A program made the position numbers and the translations under genes. From contig NZ_CP060496.1 in NCBI RefSeq assembly GCF_014400405.1, forward strand, positions 2,046,001 through 2,110,000: 64,000 bases of DNA, read 5' to 3'. Below the pieces are notes generated by a model, which saw only the letters and a program-made list of their open reading frames with translations, had not been told where the DNA came from and searched no databases. Source of the stretch: Brachybacterium sp. Z12. GTDB lineage: Bacteria > Actinomycetota > Actinomycetes > Actinomycetales > Dermabacteraceae. Below are positions 39,136-49,246 of the stretch, one piece after another. Within the stretch, counting starts at the first letter, position 1. The number at the start of each line of letters is the position of its first letter.

Positions 39136-40452
39136 TCAGGATGCGAGACCCAGTCCCGCCAGCAGCCGATGGGCCAGGAGAGGGGCCTCCTCCTCGCTGA
39201 CATCGTGCAGCTGCACCATGAACTGTTCCTTCTCCCGGTGGAGGGTGACGCCCACGGAGTATGTCGAGTCGAGCCCCATCCCGATGGCGAACACGGCGAG
39301 GTCCGCCCCGGGCACCTCGGCGCGCGCGACGTAGCGGGTCGCGGAGAGGGGGTACGGGGAGGGCGTGCCCAGCCCGGTGCGGATGACCGAACCCCGCTGA
39401 TCCCCGCCCTGGAACATCAGCCCCACCTCGGTCACGTCCGGATCGCCCATCCCGGGCGGCAGCGCGAGCTTCAGACCCCGCACAGTGTGCTCGGTCCAGT
39501 CGCCGGGGACCTCCGTGCCCTCGACCAGCGGAAGGGAGGAGGGATCCTCGATGTGCACGCTGGGCGCGGAGTTGACGCGGTAAACCATGAGCACGGTGCC
39601 GTTGCCCTCGTCCAGTGCGAGCCCGTAGGTCACATCCCGCACCAGCGGCAGCTCCTCGCCGTCCCGCCGGACCGGGAGCGCGCCGCGCACGGAGGCCAGG
39701 AACAGAGGCCCGCTGAGCCCGTCGATCTCGAGGTGCTCCACCTCGGTGGCGGCATCGAGGATGCTCATGCGCGGCCCGTCGGCCGGGTATTCGAGCGGCT
39801 CGAAGCCGTACCCCTCGGGGAGGCCGTCCTCATGATCGTGTGTACCGGAGACCGGCATCTCGGCGAACAGTCCGTCGAAGACCGCCACGTCGACGCCCTC
39901 GAGGCCGAACGCCTCGACCAGCGCGGGAGCGATCTCGCCGGAGCGGGAGTTGTCCTCCTCCAGCAGCAGGGGCGTGTCGAGGATCTGCACGATCGTCTGC
40001 ACCAGGACGGTCGTGGCGGCCGTGCTCACCTCCTCGCGACCGCCGAAGGCCTCCTCGGCGCGCTCGTCGATGCGCTGCGGCTCCATGGTGAAGACGGGGG
40101 AATCGTCGGCGAAGCCCGGGGACCACCAGGTGCCATAGCGGTCTTCGCGCTCCAACTGACCCTTGGCGGTGCCGAACTCCTCATCGGCCGCGGCGAGGTC
40201 GAGCTCGACGAGATCGAGGTCCTCCTCGCTCGCCCAGCCGTCGAAGGTGCTGCCCGGCTCCTCGGTGGGCTCCTCGGAGGGTTCTGCGTCGTCCTCGCTC
40301 GCATCGCTCTCGTCCTGCGGCGCCGCGGTGCCTGTGGGCTCCTCCTCCCCGCCGAGGCCGGGCAGGAGCGAGCACGCCCCTGCCGTGGTCATCACCCCGA
40401 GGGCCCCGAGCCCTGCCAGTGCCGTCCGTCGTGTCGTCCTGCGCTGCGCCAT
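39136..40452 (-). CDS. Putative lipoprotein of unknown function
   Basis: An intact 438-residue exported protein. After R-R-T-T-R-R-T there is a hydrophobic stretch and lipobox T-A-G-A-C, with the lipidated cysteine at 27, then an acidic Glu/Asp/Ser/Pro linker (about 35-70). The remaining 370 residues have no motif I recognise. The start ATG 40452 is chosen because it puts the signal sequence at the N-terminus. It lies between ilvC and serA, separated from ilvC by a terminator. Confidence 0.7.
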   Translation of the reverse strand: MAQRRTTRRTALAGLGALGVMTTAGACSLLPGLGGEEEPTGTAAPQDESDASEDDAEPSEEPTEEPGSTFDGWASEEDLDLVELDLAAADEEFGTAKGQLEREDRYGTWWSPGFADDSPVFTMEPQRIDERAEEAFGGREEVSTAATTVLVQTIVQILDTPLLLEEDNSRSGEIAPALVEAFGLEGVDVAVFDGLFAEMPVSGTHDHEDGLPEGYGFEPLEYPADGPRMSILDAATEVEHLEIDGLSGPLFLASVRGALPVRRDGEELPLVRDVTYGLALDEGNGTVLMVYRVNSAPSVHIEDPSSLPLVEGTEVPGDWTEHTVRGLKLALPPGMGDPDVTEVGLMFQGGDQRGSVIRTGLGTPSPYPLSATRYVARAEVPGADLAVFAIGMGLDSTYSVGVTLHREKEQFMVQLHDVSEEEAPLLAHRLLAGLGLAS

Positions 40453-40527
40453 GTGCGCCCCTCCCCTGCCGGCCCGCGCGAGCCGGCGCTGCACTGCTGT
40501 CGGTCATCGCACATCATGCACGAACGA

Positions 40528-40564
40528 CGACGGCGGGCGCACCTCGAGGGTGCACCCGCCGTCG
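40528..40564 (-). terminator. Hairpin terminator after ilvC
   Basis: CGACGGCGGG-C-GCACC pairs with GGTGC-A-CCCGCCGTCG. It lies 17 bases after the ilvC stop and ends the ilvBNC operon. Confidence 0.75.
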
Positions 40565-40580
40565 CGGTGGAAAGGGTCGA

Positions 40581-41654
<1,074 letters not shown>

Positions 41655-41717
41655 CTATCGCCGGTTGTCTTGAATGATGGGCGGTCGTCTCAACTGTGGA
41701 GACGCCGCGGGGTGGGG

Positions 41718-42272
41718 TCAGCTCAGGAGGCTGCGGTCGGTGATCGCGCGTCCACCGCGGCCGATGGCGACCTCACCGGACTTGACGATCTCGCGGACGC
41801 CGAAGGACTCCAGCATCCCCAGCAGCGCGCTGAGCTTGTCCTGGGTGCCGGTGGCCTCGACGGTCACCGAGTCGGCGGCCGCATCGACCACCTTCGCCCG
41901 GAACATCTGGACGATCTCCAGCACCGAGGTGCGGGTGGAGTTGTCCGCGGTCACCTTGATCAGGATGAGCTCGCGCTGCACGGTGGAGCGGGCGTCGAGC
42001 TGGACGATCTTGAGCACGTTCACCAGTTTGTTCAGCTGCTTGGTGATCTGCTCGAGGCGTCGCTGGTCGACGTCGACCACCACGGTGATGCGGGAGATCT
42101 CCGGATGCTCGGTCGGTCCGACCGCGAGCGAGGAGATGTTGTACCCGCGGCGCGAGAACAGCGCGGTGACGCGGGTGAGCACGCCGGGCTTGTTCTCCAC
42201 CAGGACCGAGAGGGTCTGACTCTCGGGTGTCAAGACGAAGTCGGAGGTGTTCATGCTGTTCGGGGCGTTCAT
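41718..42272 (-). CDS. ilvN: Acetolactate synthase small (regulatory) subunit
   Basis: IlvN (184 residues, intact) activates IlvB and gives valine feedback inhibition. The N-terminal ACT domain begins L-S-V-L-V-E-N-K-P-G-V-L-T-R-V and the second half is an ALS small-subunit domain. Its ATG is 2 bases after the ilvB stop. The preferred start gives M-N-A-P-N-S-M. Confidence 0.95.
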   Translation of the reverse strand: MNAPNSMNTSDFVLTPESQTLSVLVENKPGVLTRVTALFSRRGYNISSLAVGPTEHPEISRITVVVDVDQRRLEQITKQLNKLVNVLKIVQLDARSTVQRELILIKVTADNSTRTSVLEIVQMFRAKVVDAAADSVTVEATGTQDKLSALLGMLESFGVREIVKSGEVAIGRGGRAITDRSLLS

Positions 42273-42274
42273 GA

Positions 42275-44032
42275 TCAGATGTCCCTCTCCCACTCGGGGC
42301 TCATGCCCTGCGCGATCTGGATCTCGTCGTTGGAGACGCCGGCGGGCACCATCGGCCACACCATCGCGTCGGCGCTGACGGTGAAGTCGACGACCACCGG
42401 GCGGTCGTTGATCTCCATCGCCTGCTGGATGGTCGCGTCGATGTCCTCGTCGCGCTCGCAGCGCAGTCCGGCGCAGCCGTAGGCGTCGGCGAGCTTGACG
42501 AAGTCGGGGATCCGGCGCGAACCGTGCCCGGTGTTCAGGTCGGTGTTGGAGTAGCGCTGGTCATAGAACAGGTTCTGCCACTGGCGCACCATGCCGAGGC
42601 TGGAGTTGTTGATGATCGCGACCTTGATCGGGATGTTGTTGATGACGCAGGTCGCGAGCTCCTGGTTGGTCATCTGGAAGCATCCGTCGCCGTCGATCGC
42701 CCACACGACCTTGTCCGGCTGGCCGACCTTCGCGCCCATCGCCGCGGGCACCGAGTAGCCCATCGTGCCGAGCCCTCCGGAGTTCAGCCAGGTGTACGGG
42801 TTCTCGTACCTGATGAACTGGGCGGACCACATCTGGTGCTGGCCCACGCCCGCCACGTAGATCGACTCGGGCCCGGAGATCTCTCCGATGCGGGAGATGA
42901 CCTTCTGCGGTGCGGTGAAACCGTCCTCGGTCTCGGTCCAGCCCAGCGGGTAGTTGTCCCGGAGCATGTCCAGGGTGTTCCACCAGGTGCCGTAGTCACG
43001 GGTGTCCGCGGCGGCGATGCGCTCCCGCAGCTCCGCGGCCAGCGCCCGGGCGATCTCGCCCGCCTGGCCGACGATCGGGACATCGGCCTCGCGGTTCTTC
43101 GAGATCTCCGCCGGGTCGATGTCGGCGTGGACGATCTTCGCGCCGGGGGCGAAGGACTCGAGGACACCGGTGACGCGGTCATCGAACCGGGCGCCGATGT
43201 TGACGATCAGATCAGAGCGCTGCAGTGCGGAGACTGCGGCGACCGTGCCGTGCATCCCGGGCATCCCCAGGTGGCTGGGGTGGGAGTCGGGCAGGGCGCC
43301 GCGAGCCATCAGGGTGGTGACGAATGGTGCACCGGAGACGTCGACCAGCTCTGCGACCTCCTCGCTCGCGCGGCCGCGCATCACGCCGCCGCCGAGCAGG
43401 AACACCGGCCGCTTGGCCTCCATCAGGAGCGAGGCGGCCTCACGGATCTGCTTGCTGTGCGGGCGCGGATCCGGGCGGTAGCCGGGGAGGTCCAGGGATT
43501 CGGGCCAGACGAAGTTCGTCGTCGCCTGCTGGGCATCCTTGGTGACGTCCACCAGCACGGCGCCGGGCCGGCCGGTCGAGGCGATGTGGAAGGCCTGCTT
43601 GATCACCTTCGGGATGTCGTCCGCCTTGGAGACCAGGAAGTTGTGCTTGGTGACCGGCATCGTCATGCCGACGATGTCCGCCTCCTGGAAGGCATCGGTG
43701 CCGATGAACGCGGAGCCGACCTGGCCGGTGATGGCGACCATCGGGATGGAGTCCATCTGAGCATCCGCGATCGCGGTGATCAGATTGGTGGCCCCGGGGC
43801 CGGAGGTCGCCAGGCACACGCCGACCTTGCCCGTGGCGTGGGCGTAGCCGCTGGCGGCGTGGCCGGCGCCCTGCTCATGGCGGACCAGGATGTGGCGGAG
43901 ACCCTCGGCGTCCATCAGCGGGTCGTAGGTGGGCAGGATCGCGCCGCCGGGAAGGCCGAAGACGACCTCTGCCCCGGCGTGCTTGAGGGACTCGACCAGC
44001 GCCTGCGCGCCAGTCATCTGCTGTCCGGTCAT
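42275..44032 (-). CDS. ilvB: Acetolactate synthase large subunit
   Basis: IlvB (585 residues, intact) is the thiamine-diphosphate enzyme at the entry to valine, leucine and isoleucine synthesis. The catalytic glutamate region is [11 protein letters not shown] near residue 55; the ThDP/Mg motif is [17 protein letters not shown] 44032 has AAGGAG upstream. The 200-base leader encodes an attenuator (see the leader peptide and terminator entries), so expression should respond to charged Val/Leu/Ile tRNAs. Confidence 0.96.
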   Translation of the reverse strand: MTGQQMTGAQALVESLKHAGAEVVFGLPGGAILPTYDPLMDAEGLRHILVRHEQGAGHAASGYAHATGKVGVCLATSGPGATNLITAIADAQMDSIPMVAITGQVGSAFIGTDAFQEADIVGMTMPVTKHNFLVSKADDIPKVIKQAFHIASTGRPGAVLVDVTKDAQQATTNFVWPESLDLPGYRPDPRPHSKQIREAASLLMEAKRPVFLLGGGVMRGRASEEVAELVDVSGAPFVTTLMARGALPDSHPSHLGMPGMHGTVAAVSALQRSDLIVNIGARFDDRVTGVLESFAPGAKIVHADIDPAEISKNREADVPIVGQAGEIARALAAELRERIAAADTRDYGTWWNTLDMLRDNYPLGWTETEDGFTAPQKVISRIGEISGPESIYVAGVGQHQMWSAQFIRYENPYTWLNSGGLGTMGYSVPAAMGAKVGQPDKVVWAIDGDGCFQMTNQELATCVINNIPIKVAIINNSSLGMVRQWQNLFYDQRYSNTDLNTGHGSRRIPDFVKLADAYGCAGLRCERDEDIDATIQQAMEINDRPVVVDFTVSADAMVWPMVPAGVSNDEIQIAQGMSPEWERDI

Positions 44033-44127
44033 CGGAACTCCTTCGTCGTCTCGGACGGTGGGCGTGGCGGTGAACTGCTGCGTCGACCTCCGGTCCCTCC
44101 TCCGTGCTGTGTCCGACGCACGAAAAA

Positions 44128-44155
44128 GCCCCTCCGCCTGGGGCTCGGGAGGGGC
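44128..44155 (-). terminator. Attenuator terminator in the ilvB leader
   Basis: On the minus strand GCCCCTCC-N12-GGAGGGGC is followed at once by TTTTTCG: an 8-bp GC stem plus T run, a classical intrinsic terminator placed between the leader peptide stop and ilvB. It ends transcription 96 bases before ilvB. Confidence 0.88.
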
Positions 44156-44166
44156 GCGGATGACAG

Positions 44167-44208
44167 CTCGTAGTGACGAGGGCGTCAGCCGCGCTCGGTA
44201 ACTACGAG
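44167..44208 (-). promoter_or_regulatory. Leader hairpin (arms 1:2) of the ilvB attenuator
   Basis: CTCGTAGT (44201-44208, minus) and ACTACGAG (44167-44174, minus) are perfect complements. The first arm is formed by the Leu-Val-Val codons of the leader peptide, so a ribosome stalled there prevents the hairpin. A possible alternative pairing is GCGCGG in the leader gene with CCGCGC at the base of the terminator; that part is tentative. Confidence 0.75.
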
Positions 44209-44223
44209 AAGGATCGTCTGCAT
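44185..44223 (-). CDS. ilvB leader peptide [12 protein letters not shown]
   Basis: A 12-codon reading frame: ATG 44223, then [11 protein letters not shown] and TGA at 44185-44187. Five successive codons for the three branched-chain amino acids sit exactly over the first arm of a hairpin and upstream of an intrinsic terminator. This is the architecture of ilv attenuators in enterobacteria and corynebacteria. Shortage of any of the three amino acids would stall the ribosome and allow transcription of ilvBNC. Confidence 0.88.
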   Translation of the reverse strand: MQTILLVVTERG

Positions 44224-44229
44224 GCCGAC

Positions 44230-44235
44230 AGACTA
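44230..44235 (-). promoter_or_regulatory. -10-like box TAGTCT before the leader peptide
   Basis: TAGTCT fits the actinobacterial TAnnnT -10 pattern and ends 6 bases before the leader ATG, so transcription may begin at or next to the A of the ATG, giving a leaderless transcript. No good -35 box is visible. The remaining part of the 190-base divergent gap (to 44413) should hold the nirB promoter; a TACCAT box lies near 44364. Confidence 0.45.
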
Positions 44236-44413
44236 GGCCTTTTCACATCCCGCGTGCCACCCGTCCGGATCGCGAGACCGGGCGGGCAGCAGGGTCGTGC
44301 CGCGCCACCTGCGGCCCCCTGCCGGACAGACAAAGGTCCTGCGAAGAGCGCGATTTCGCCGCCTACCATATGAGCGATTCCCCCGACCCCCGAGAGGTTC
44401 GAGAACAGCAGCC

Positions 44414-47098
44414 ATGAGCACCCCAGGACACTCCCCACTCATCGCCCCCGCAGAGCACGCGCCGCTGGCCGATCAGCGCATCGTCGTGATCGGCGGCGGC
44501 ATGACCGGCCATCGCTTCGCCGCGCGCCTCCGTGCCCAGGACCCCGAAGGTCGGTGGACGCTCACTGTCATCGGTGAGGAGCCGGAGCAGCCCTACGACC
44601 GGGTGCACCTGTCGAACTGGTTCGCCTCCCGCAACGCCGACCTGCTCTCCCTGGACGTCTCCGTCTGGGAGGACCCGCGGATCAGCCTGCTCACCGGGGA
44701 CAAGGCGGAGACGATCGACCGGGTCGCCGCTCACGTGACCACCACGTCCGGCACCACCGTGCCCTACGACCGGCTGATCCTCGCCACCGGCTCCTGGGCC
44801 TGGGCACCGCGTGCCGAGGGACGCGAGCTGCCGGGGATCTTCTCCTATCGCACCGTGGGCGACGTCAAGCAGATCGCCGAATGGGTCGCGCTCCGCGAGA
44901 AGACGCTGGGACGCCAGGTCCGCGGCGTCGTGGTCGGCGGCGGCGTGCTGGGCCTCGAGGCCGGCGCCGCGCTGCAGGATCTCGGCGCCGCCTCGACCGT
45001 GGTCGAGTTCGCCGACCGGGTGATGGCGGTCCAGCTCGACCAGGGCGGCGGCGAGATGCTCCGCCTCCTGATCCAGGACAAGGGCATCGACGTGCGCACC
45101 GGGGTGGGTGCCTCCCGCTTCCAGCCCGCCGGTGACGGGCAGGTCGGCACCGCCGTGCTCTCCGACGACTCCACGCTGGATGCCGACATCGTCATCTTCT
45201 CCACCGGTATCCGCCCCCGGGACCGGCTCGCCCGCGAGGCCGGGCTCGCGATCGGCGAGCGCGGTGGCGTGGTCGTCGGCGACTCCTGCCAAACCTCCGA
45301 CCCCGCGATCTGGGCGATCGGCGAATGCGCCTCCTTCCAGGAGTCCTGCGCCGGGCTCATCGCCCCGGGCAACGACATGGCCGACGTGGTCGTGGACCGC
45401 TTCCTGGGTGGCACCCGGACCCACCAGCGCACGGACGACGGCACCAAGCTCAAGGGAGTGGGAGTGGACGCCGCCGCCTTCGGCGACGTCAACGCCGTCA
45501 CCCCGGGGCCCTCGAGGTCGCCTTCGTCGACCCGGTGAACCGCAAGTACCGCAAGCTGGTGATGTCCGACGATGCGAAGGTGCTGCTGGGCGGCGTGTTC
45601 GTGGGAGACATCGAGCTGTTCTCCCAGCTGCGCCCGCTGATCGGCCGCCCCCTGGGCGCTGACCCGTCGGCCGTGATCGCCCCCCGAGGGTGGGGACGCG
45701 ATGGCCAATGCCGAGCTGCCCGACGATGCGGTGGTCTGCTCCTGCAACAACGTCTTCGCCGGCACCATCCGCGCCTCGGTCACCGAGCACGGCTGCACCA
45801 CGCTCGGCGAGGTCAAGGAGTGCACGAGCGCGGGCACGGTGTGCGGCTCCTGCGTGCCCACCCTGACGACGCTGCTGAACAAGGAGCTCGAACGCTCCGG
45901 CATCACCGTCTCGACCGCCATGTGCGAGCACTTCGCCCACTCCCGCGCCGAGCTGTACCAGCTGGTCAAGGAGGGAGGTCAGCAGACCTTCACCGAGATC
46001 GTCACCGCCTTCGGGCGGGGCCGCGGCTGCGCGGTGTGCAAGCCGGTGGTCGCCTCGCTGCTGTCGAGCCTGGGCACCACCTCCGGGCGCCTGCACTCGC
46101 CGGTCGGCGAACAGCTGGGCTCGCTCCAGGACACCAACGACCACGTGATGGCGAACATCCAGAAGAACGGTACCTATTCGGTGATCCCCAGGATGCCCGC
46201 CGGAGAGGTCACGCCCGAGCAGCTGCTGGTCCTCGCGCAGGTCGCCATCGACTACGGCCTGTACCTCAAGCTCAACGGCGCCCAGCGGATCGGTATGTTC
46301 GGGGCGCGGCTGGATCAGCTGCCCGAGATCTGGCGGCGGCTGGTCGACGCCGGCTTCGAATCCGGCCACGCCTACGGCAAGTCGCTGCGGATGGTGAAGT
46401 CCTGCGTGGGCTCCACCTGGTGCCGCTACGGCGTGCAGGACTCCACCTCGATGGCCGTCGCGCTCGAGCGGCGATACCGCGGACTGCGCTCCCCGCACAA
46501 GCTCAAGGTCGGGGTCTCCGGCTGCGCCCGCGAGTGCGCCGAGGCCCGCGCGAAGGACGTCGGCGTGATCGCGACGACCAAGGGCTGGAACCTGTACGTC
46601 GGCGGCAACGGCGGCGCACAACCCGCTCATGCCCAGCTGCTCATCGAGGACCTCGACGATGAGAACCTCGTCAAGTGCATCGACCGCTTCCTCATGCTCT
46701 ACATCCAGGAGGCGGACAAGGTCCAGCGGACCGCGCGCTGGGTCGAGGACCGCGCGGGCGGGATCGAGGAGCTGCGCCGGGTGATCGTGGAAGACTCCCT
46801 GGGCATCGGCGAGGAGCTCGAGGCGCAGATGGCCAACCACGTCGCGACCTACGAGGACGAGTGGACCGCTACCCTCGACGACCCGCAGCGCCTGGCGAAG
46901 TTCGTCTCGTTCATCAATGCGCCCGGGGTGGCCGATCCGGATCTCGCCTGGGTGCCCGAGCGCGGTCAGATGCGACCGGCGCACGAGATGGACCAGCACA
47001 CCGCCCCCGATCCGGTGCGGGCACGGGCGCTGGCCTCACTCAGCCTGGGGGCGACCAGCCCACTGGGCGATTCCGTCGACGGCGAGGAGATCCGCTGA
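44414..47098 (+). CDS. nirB: Nitrite reductase [NAD(P)H] large subunit (two frameshifts)
   Basis: NirB reduces nitrite to ammonium in the cytoplasm. The restored length is about 894 residues. The order is an FAD/NAD(P) domain (V-I-G-G-G-M-T-G and V-V-G-G-G-V-L-G-L-E-A), BFD-type iron-sulfur domains (C-S-C-N-N-V and C-G-S-C; G-C-A-V-C), then the siroheme-[4Fe-4S] domain with C-V-G-S-T-W-C and S-G-C-A-R-E-C. The first break is GGGG 45505-45508 (one lost G). The second, CCCCCC 45680-45685, needs one base removed, not added: the only such case in the window. The stop overlaps nirD. Confidence 0.93.
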
Positions 47099-47514
47099 TG
47101 ACCACCCAGGAACCGACCATGATCGATATCTGCGCGCTCAGCGACCTCTCCGTCGAGCGCGGCGCCGCAGCGCTGATCGGAGGTGATCAGGTGGCGGTGT
47201 TCCGCCTGGTCGACGATTCCGTGCGCGCCTGCCAGCAGCGCGACCCGTACTCCGGGACCAACGTGCTCTCGCGCGGGCTGGTCGGCTCGCATGAGGCCAG
47301 CGCCGACGATGGAGAGCCCGTGGAGCTTGTGCCCACGATCGCCTCGCCCATGTACAAGCAGGTCTGGAACCTCGACACCGGTGAGGTGCTCGACGCCGGC
47401 GGCGGCGAGAAGTTCCCGATCGCAGTGCATGAGGCGGAGGTGCGGGACGGCAGGGTGCTGGTCTCCGTCGCGCCGCGCCCGCTCGCAGCCGGTGCCACCG
47501 GGATCGCCCCGTGA
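47098..47514 (+). CDS. nirD: Nitrite reductase [NAD(P)H] small subunit
   Basis: An intact 138-residue Rieske-fold protein. It lacks the C-x-H pairs needed to bind an iron-sulfur cluster, like other NirD proteins. The R-D-P-Y-S-G-T-N-V-L-S-R-G-L segment is typical. It is required for NirB activity. Its ATG overlaps the nirB stop (TGATG) and its TGA overlaps the next gene's GTG (GTGA), so all are translationally coupled. Confidence 0.92.
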   Translation: MTTQEPTMIDICALSDLSVERGAAALIGGDQVAVFRLVDDSVRACQQRDPYSGTNVLSRGLVGSHEASADDGEPVELVPTIASPMYKQVWNLDTGEVLDAGGGEKFPIAVHEAEVRDGRVLVSVAPRPLAAGATGIAP

Positions 47515-48459
47515 CCGCCGCTCTCCCCGCGTTCGACGGGGTGCTGGGCGACGCGGTGCTCTCCCCGGCTCCGTGGCTCTGGTGGGCGGCGGGCCCGGCG
47601 CCCTCGACCTAATCACCGTGCGCGGGCTGCACCTGCTGCAGCAGGCGGACGTCGTGGTCATGGACCGGCTGGGGCCGCGCGGCCTCACCGAGCTGCTGGG
47701 GCCGGAGGTGGCGCTGATCGACGTGGGCAAGGAGCCGGGCCATCCCTCCCGTACCCAGGAGCAGATCGGGGCGCTGCTGGTCGAGCACGCACGTGCCGGC
47801 CGCCGCGTTGTGCGACTCAAGGGCGGGGACCCGTTCCTGCTGGGACGTGGCGGCGAAGAGGTCCTGGCCTGCCGCGCCGCCGGTATCGAGGTGCAGGTGG
47901 TGCCCGGCGTGACCTCCGCCATCGCCGGCCCCACGGCCGGGGATGTCCCGGTCACCCATCGCGGTGCCGCGGTCGCTCTGCACGTGGTCAACGCCCACGG
48001 GGATCTCGGTCCCGCGGATCTCGCGGCGCTCCGGGATCCCGGCACCACCACCGTGCTGATGATGGGCGTGGGGTGGCTGCCCCGGCTGGTCTCCCAAGCA
48101 TTGCTGAACGGCGTCGCCCCGAGACCCCGGTCGCGGTGATCCAGAGCGCGACCCTGCCCGAGCAGCGGAGCGTGCGCGGCACCCTGGCCACGATCGAAGG
48201 GACGGTGAGGGAAGCTGGCATCGGCTACCCGGCGGTGATCACGGTGGGTCGCACCTCTGCCGAGGGGTTCCTGGAGGCTCCCTCCCGCGACTCCCCCGAT
48301 TCACGCGACTCCCCTGCCTCCCCGGATCCCCCGGCTCTCCCGCCGCTCAGGTACGCGGGGCAGGGAGGAGGCGCTGCCCGCGACCGAACAGACGGACCGC
48401 ACCGCGGTGCCTGTGCTCATCGGTTGCGCGCACGGCACCCGGCTGCGCGAGGGCCGTGA
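47511..48459 (+). CDS. Uroporphyrinogen-III C-methyltransferase (SUMT, two frameshifts)
   Basis: SUMT uses SAM to methylate uroporphyrinogen III to precorrin-2, toward siroheme for NirB. The start GTG 47511 overlaps the nirD stop. Motifs are V-G-G-G-P-G-A-L-D-L, V-M-D-R-L, and R-L-K-G-G-D-P-F-L-L-G-R-G-G-E-E. Breaks lie at 47567-47568 and CCCC 48118-48121. After the enzymatic domain the frame runs through a Ser/Asp/Pro-rich stretch to a stop at 48459, overlapping the chelatase gene by 53 bases. The true end is uncertain: an extra frame error could hide a stop or a fusion. Confidence 0.85.
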
Positions 48460-49117
48460 CGTGATCCGGGCGATCCTGCGCCGGATCGCCGAGCAGCTCC
48501 CCTCCGTCGCTGTGCGGGAGGCGTACGTGGATGTGCAGAGCCCGGAGGTCACCGAGGTCGTGAGCCAGCTGGCCCCGGCGTGCGCCACGGTGCGCACTCG
48601 TGAGGAGGACACCCCGCCGGCTGCGGTGGTGGTGCCGCTGCTGCTGTCCACCGGTTTCCACGTGGGCGAGGACATCGCCGGTGCTGTCGCCGGTCATGAA
48701 GCGCTGGCCGCAGCGCCTCTCGGCCCTGATCCCCGGCTCGCCGCGGTGATGGCGCAGCGACTTCAGGAGGCAAGAGCACGGCCCGACGACGCAGTGGTGA
48801 TGGCGGTCGCCGGCACCAGCGACCGGGCGGGTCAGGAGATGGCCGCGCAGATGGGTGCGCTGCTCTCCGCACAGCTCCAGCGCGAGGTGACCGTCGGCTT
48901 CATCGCCGCGGCGCAGCCCACGGTCGCCGATGCCGTGGCTCAGGCTCGGAAGCGCACCGGAACCCGAGTGGCGGTCGCCACCTATCTGCTGGCGCCCGGC
49001 TACTTCCATGCCCAGCTGCGGCAGGTCGGCGCGGATCTGGTGGCGGCGCCGCTGGGTGACCACCCGCTGATCGCCGAGATCGCGGCGGATCGCTACCGCT
49101 CCGTGCTGGGCGCCTGA
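48407..49117 (+). CDS. Sirohydrochlorin chelatase-like protein (CbiX/SirB)
   Basis: A 236-residue protein with two CbiX-type halves: L-I-G-C-A-H-G-T-R at the start and V-M-A-V-A-G-T-S-D at the middle, then G-Y-F-H. It probably inserts iron into sirohydrochlorin to give siroheme for NirB. No dehydrogenase (Met8/SirC) gene is seen. GTG 48407 has no ribosome site; GGGAGGAGG lies at 48363-48371, so the start may be nearer 48374 (only CTG is available there) or the protein may be fused to the methyltransferase. Confidence 0.8.
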   Translation: MPVLIGCAHGTRLREGRDVIRAILRRIAEQLPSVAVREAYVDVQSPEVTEVVSQLAPACATVRTREEDTPPAAVVVPLLLSTGFHVGEDIAGAVAGHEALAAAPLGPDPRLAAVMAQRLQEARARPDDAVVMAVAGTSDRAGQEMAAQMGALLSAQLQREVTVGFIAAAQPTVADAVAQARKRTGTRVAVATYLLAPGYFHAQLRQVGADLVAAPLGDHPLIAEIAADRYRSVLGA

Positions 49118-49178
49118 GGGACGGGACTGCGGGCAGGAGCTGGGGCCCTGCAGTGCTGCAGCACCGCAGCCCACGAGT

Positions 49179-49231
49179 ATCCCCTCTGAGCTGTCGCCAC
49201 GGCGCATGCTATGCGACAGCTCAGAGGGGAT
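49179..49231. terminator. Perfect 19-bp inverted repeat between convergent genes
   Basis: ATCCCCTCTGAGCTGTCGC (49179-49197) and its exact complement at 49213-49231, with a 15-base loop containing GCATGC. It lies between the chelatase and ilvD stops and is best read as a bidirectional terminator, though the arms are unusually long. Confidence 0.8.
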
Positions 49232-49246
49232 GGAGTCTGGCTCGGC

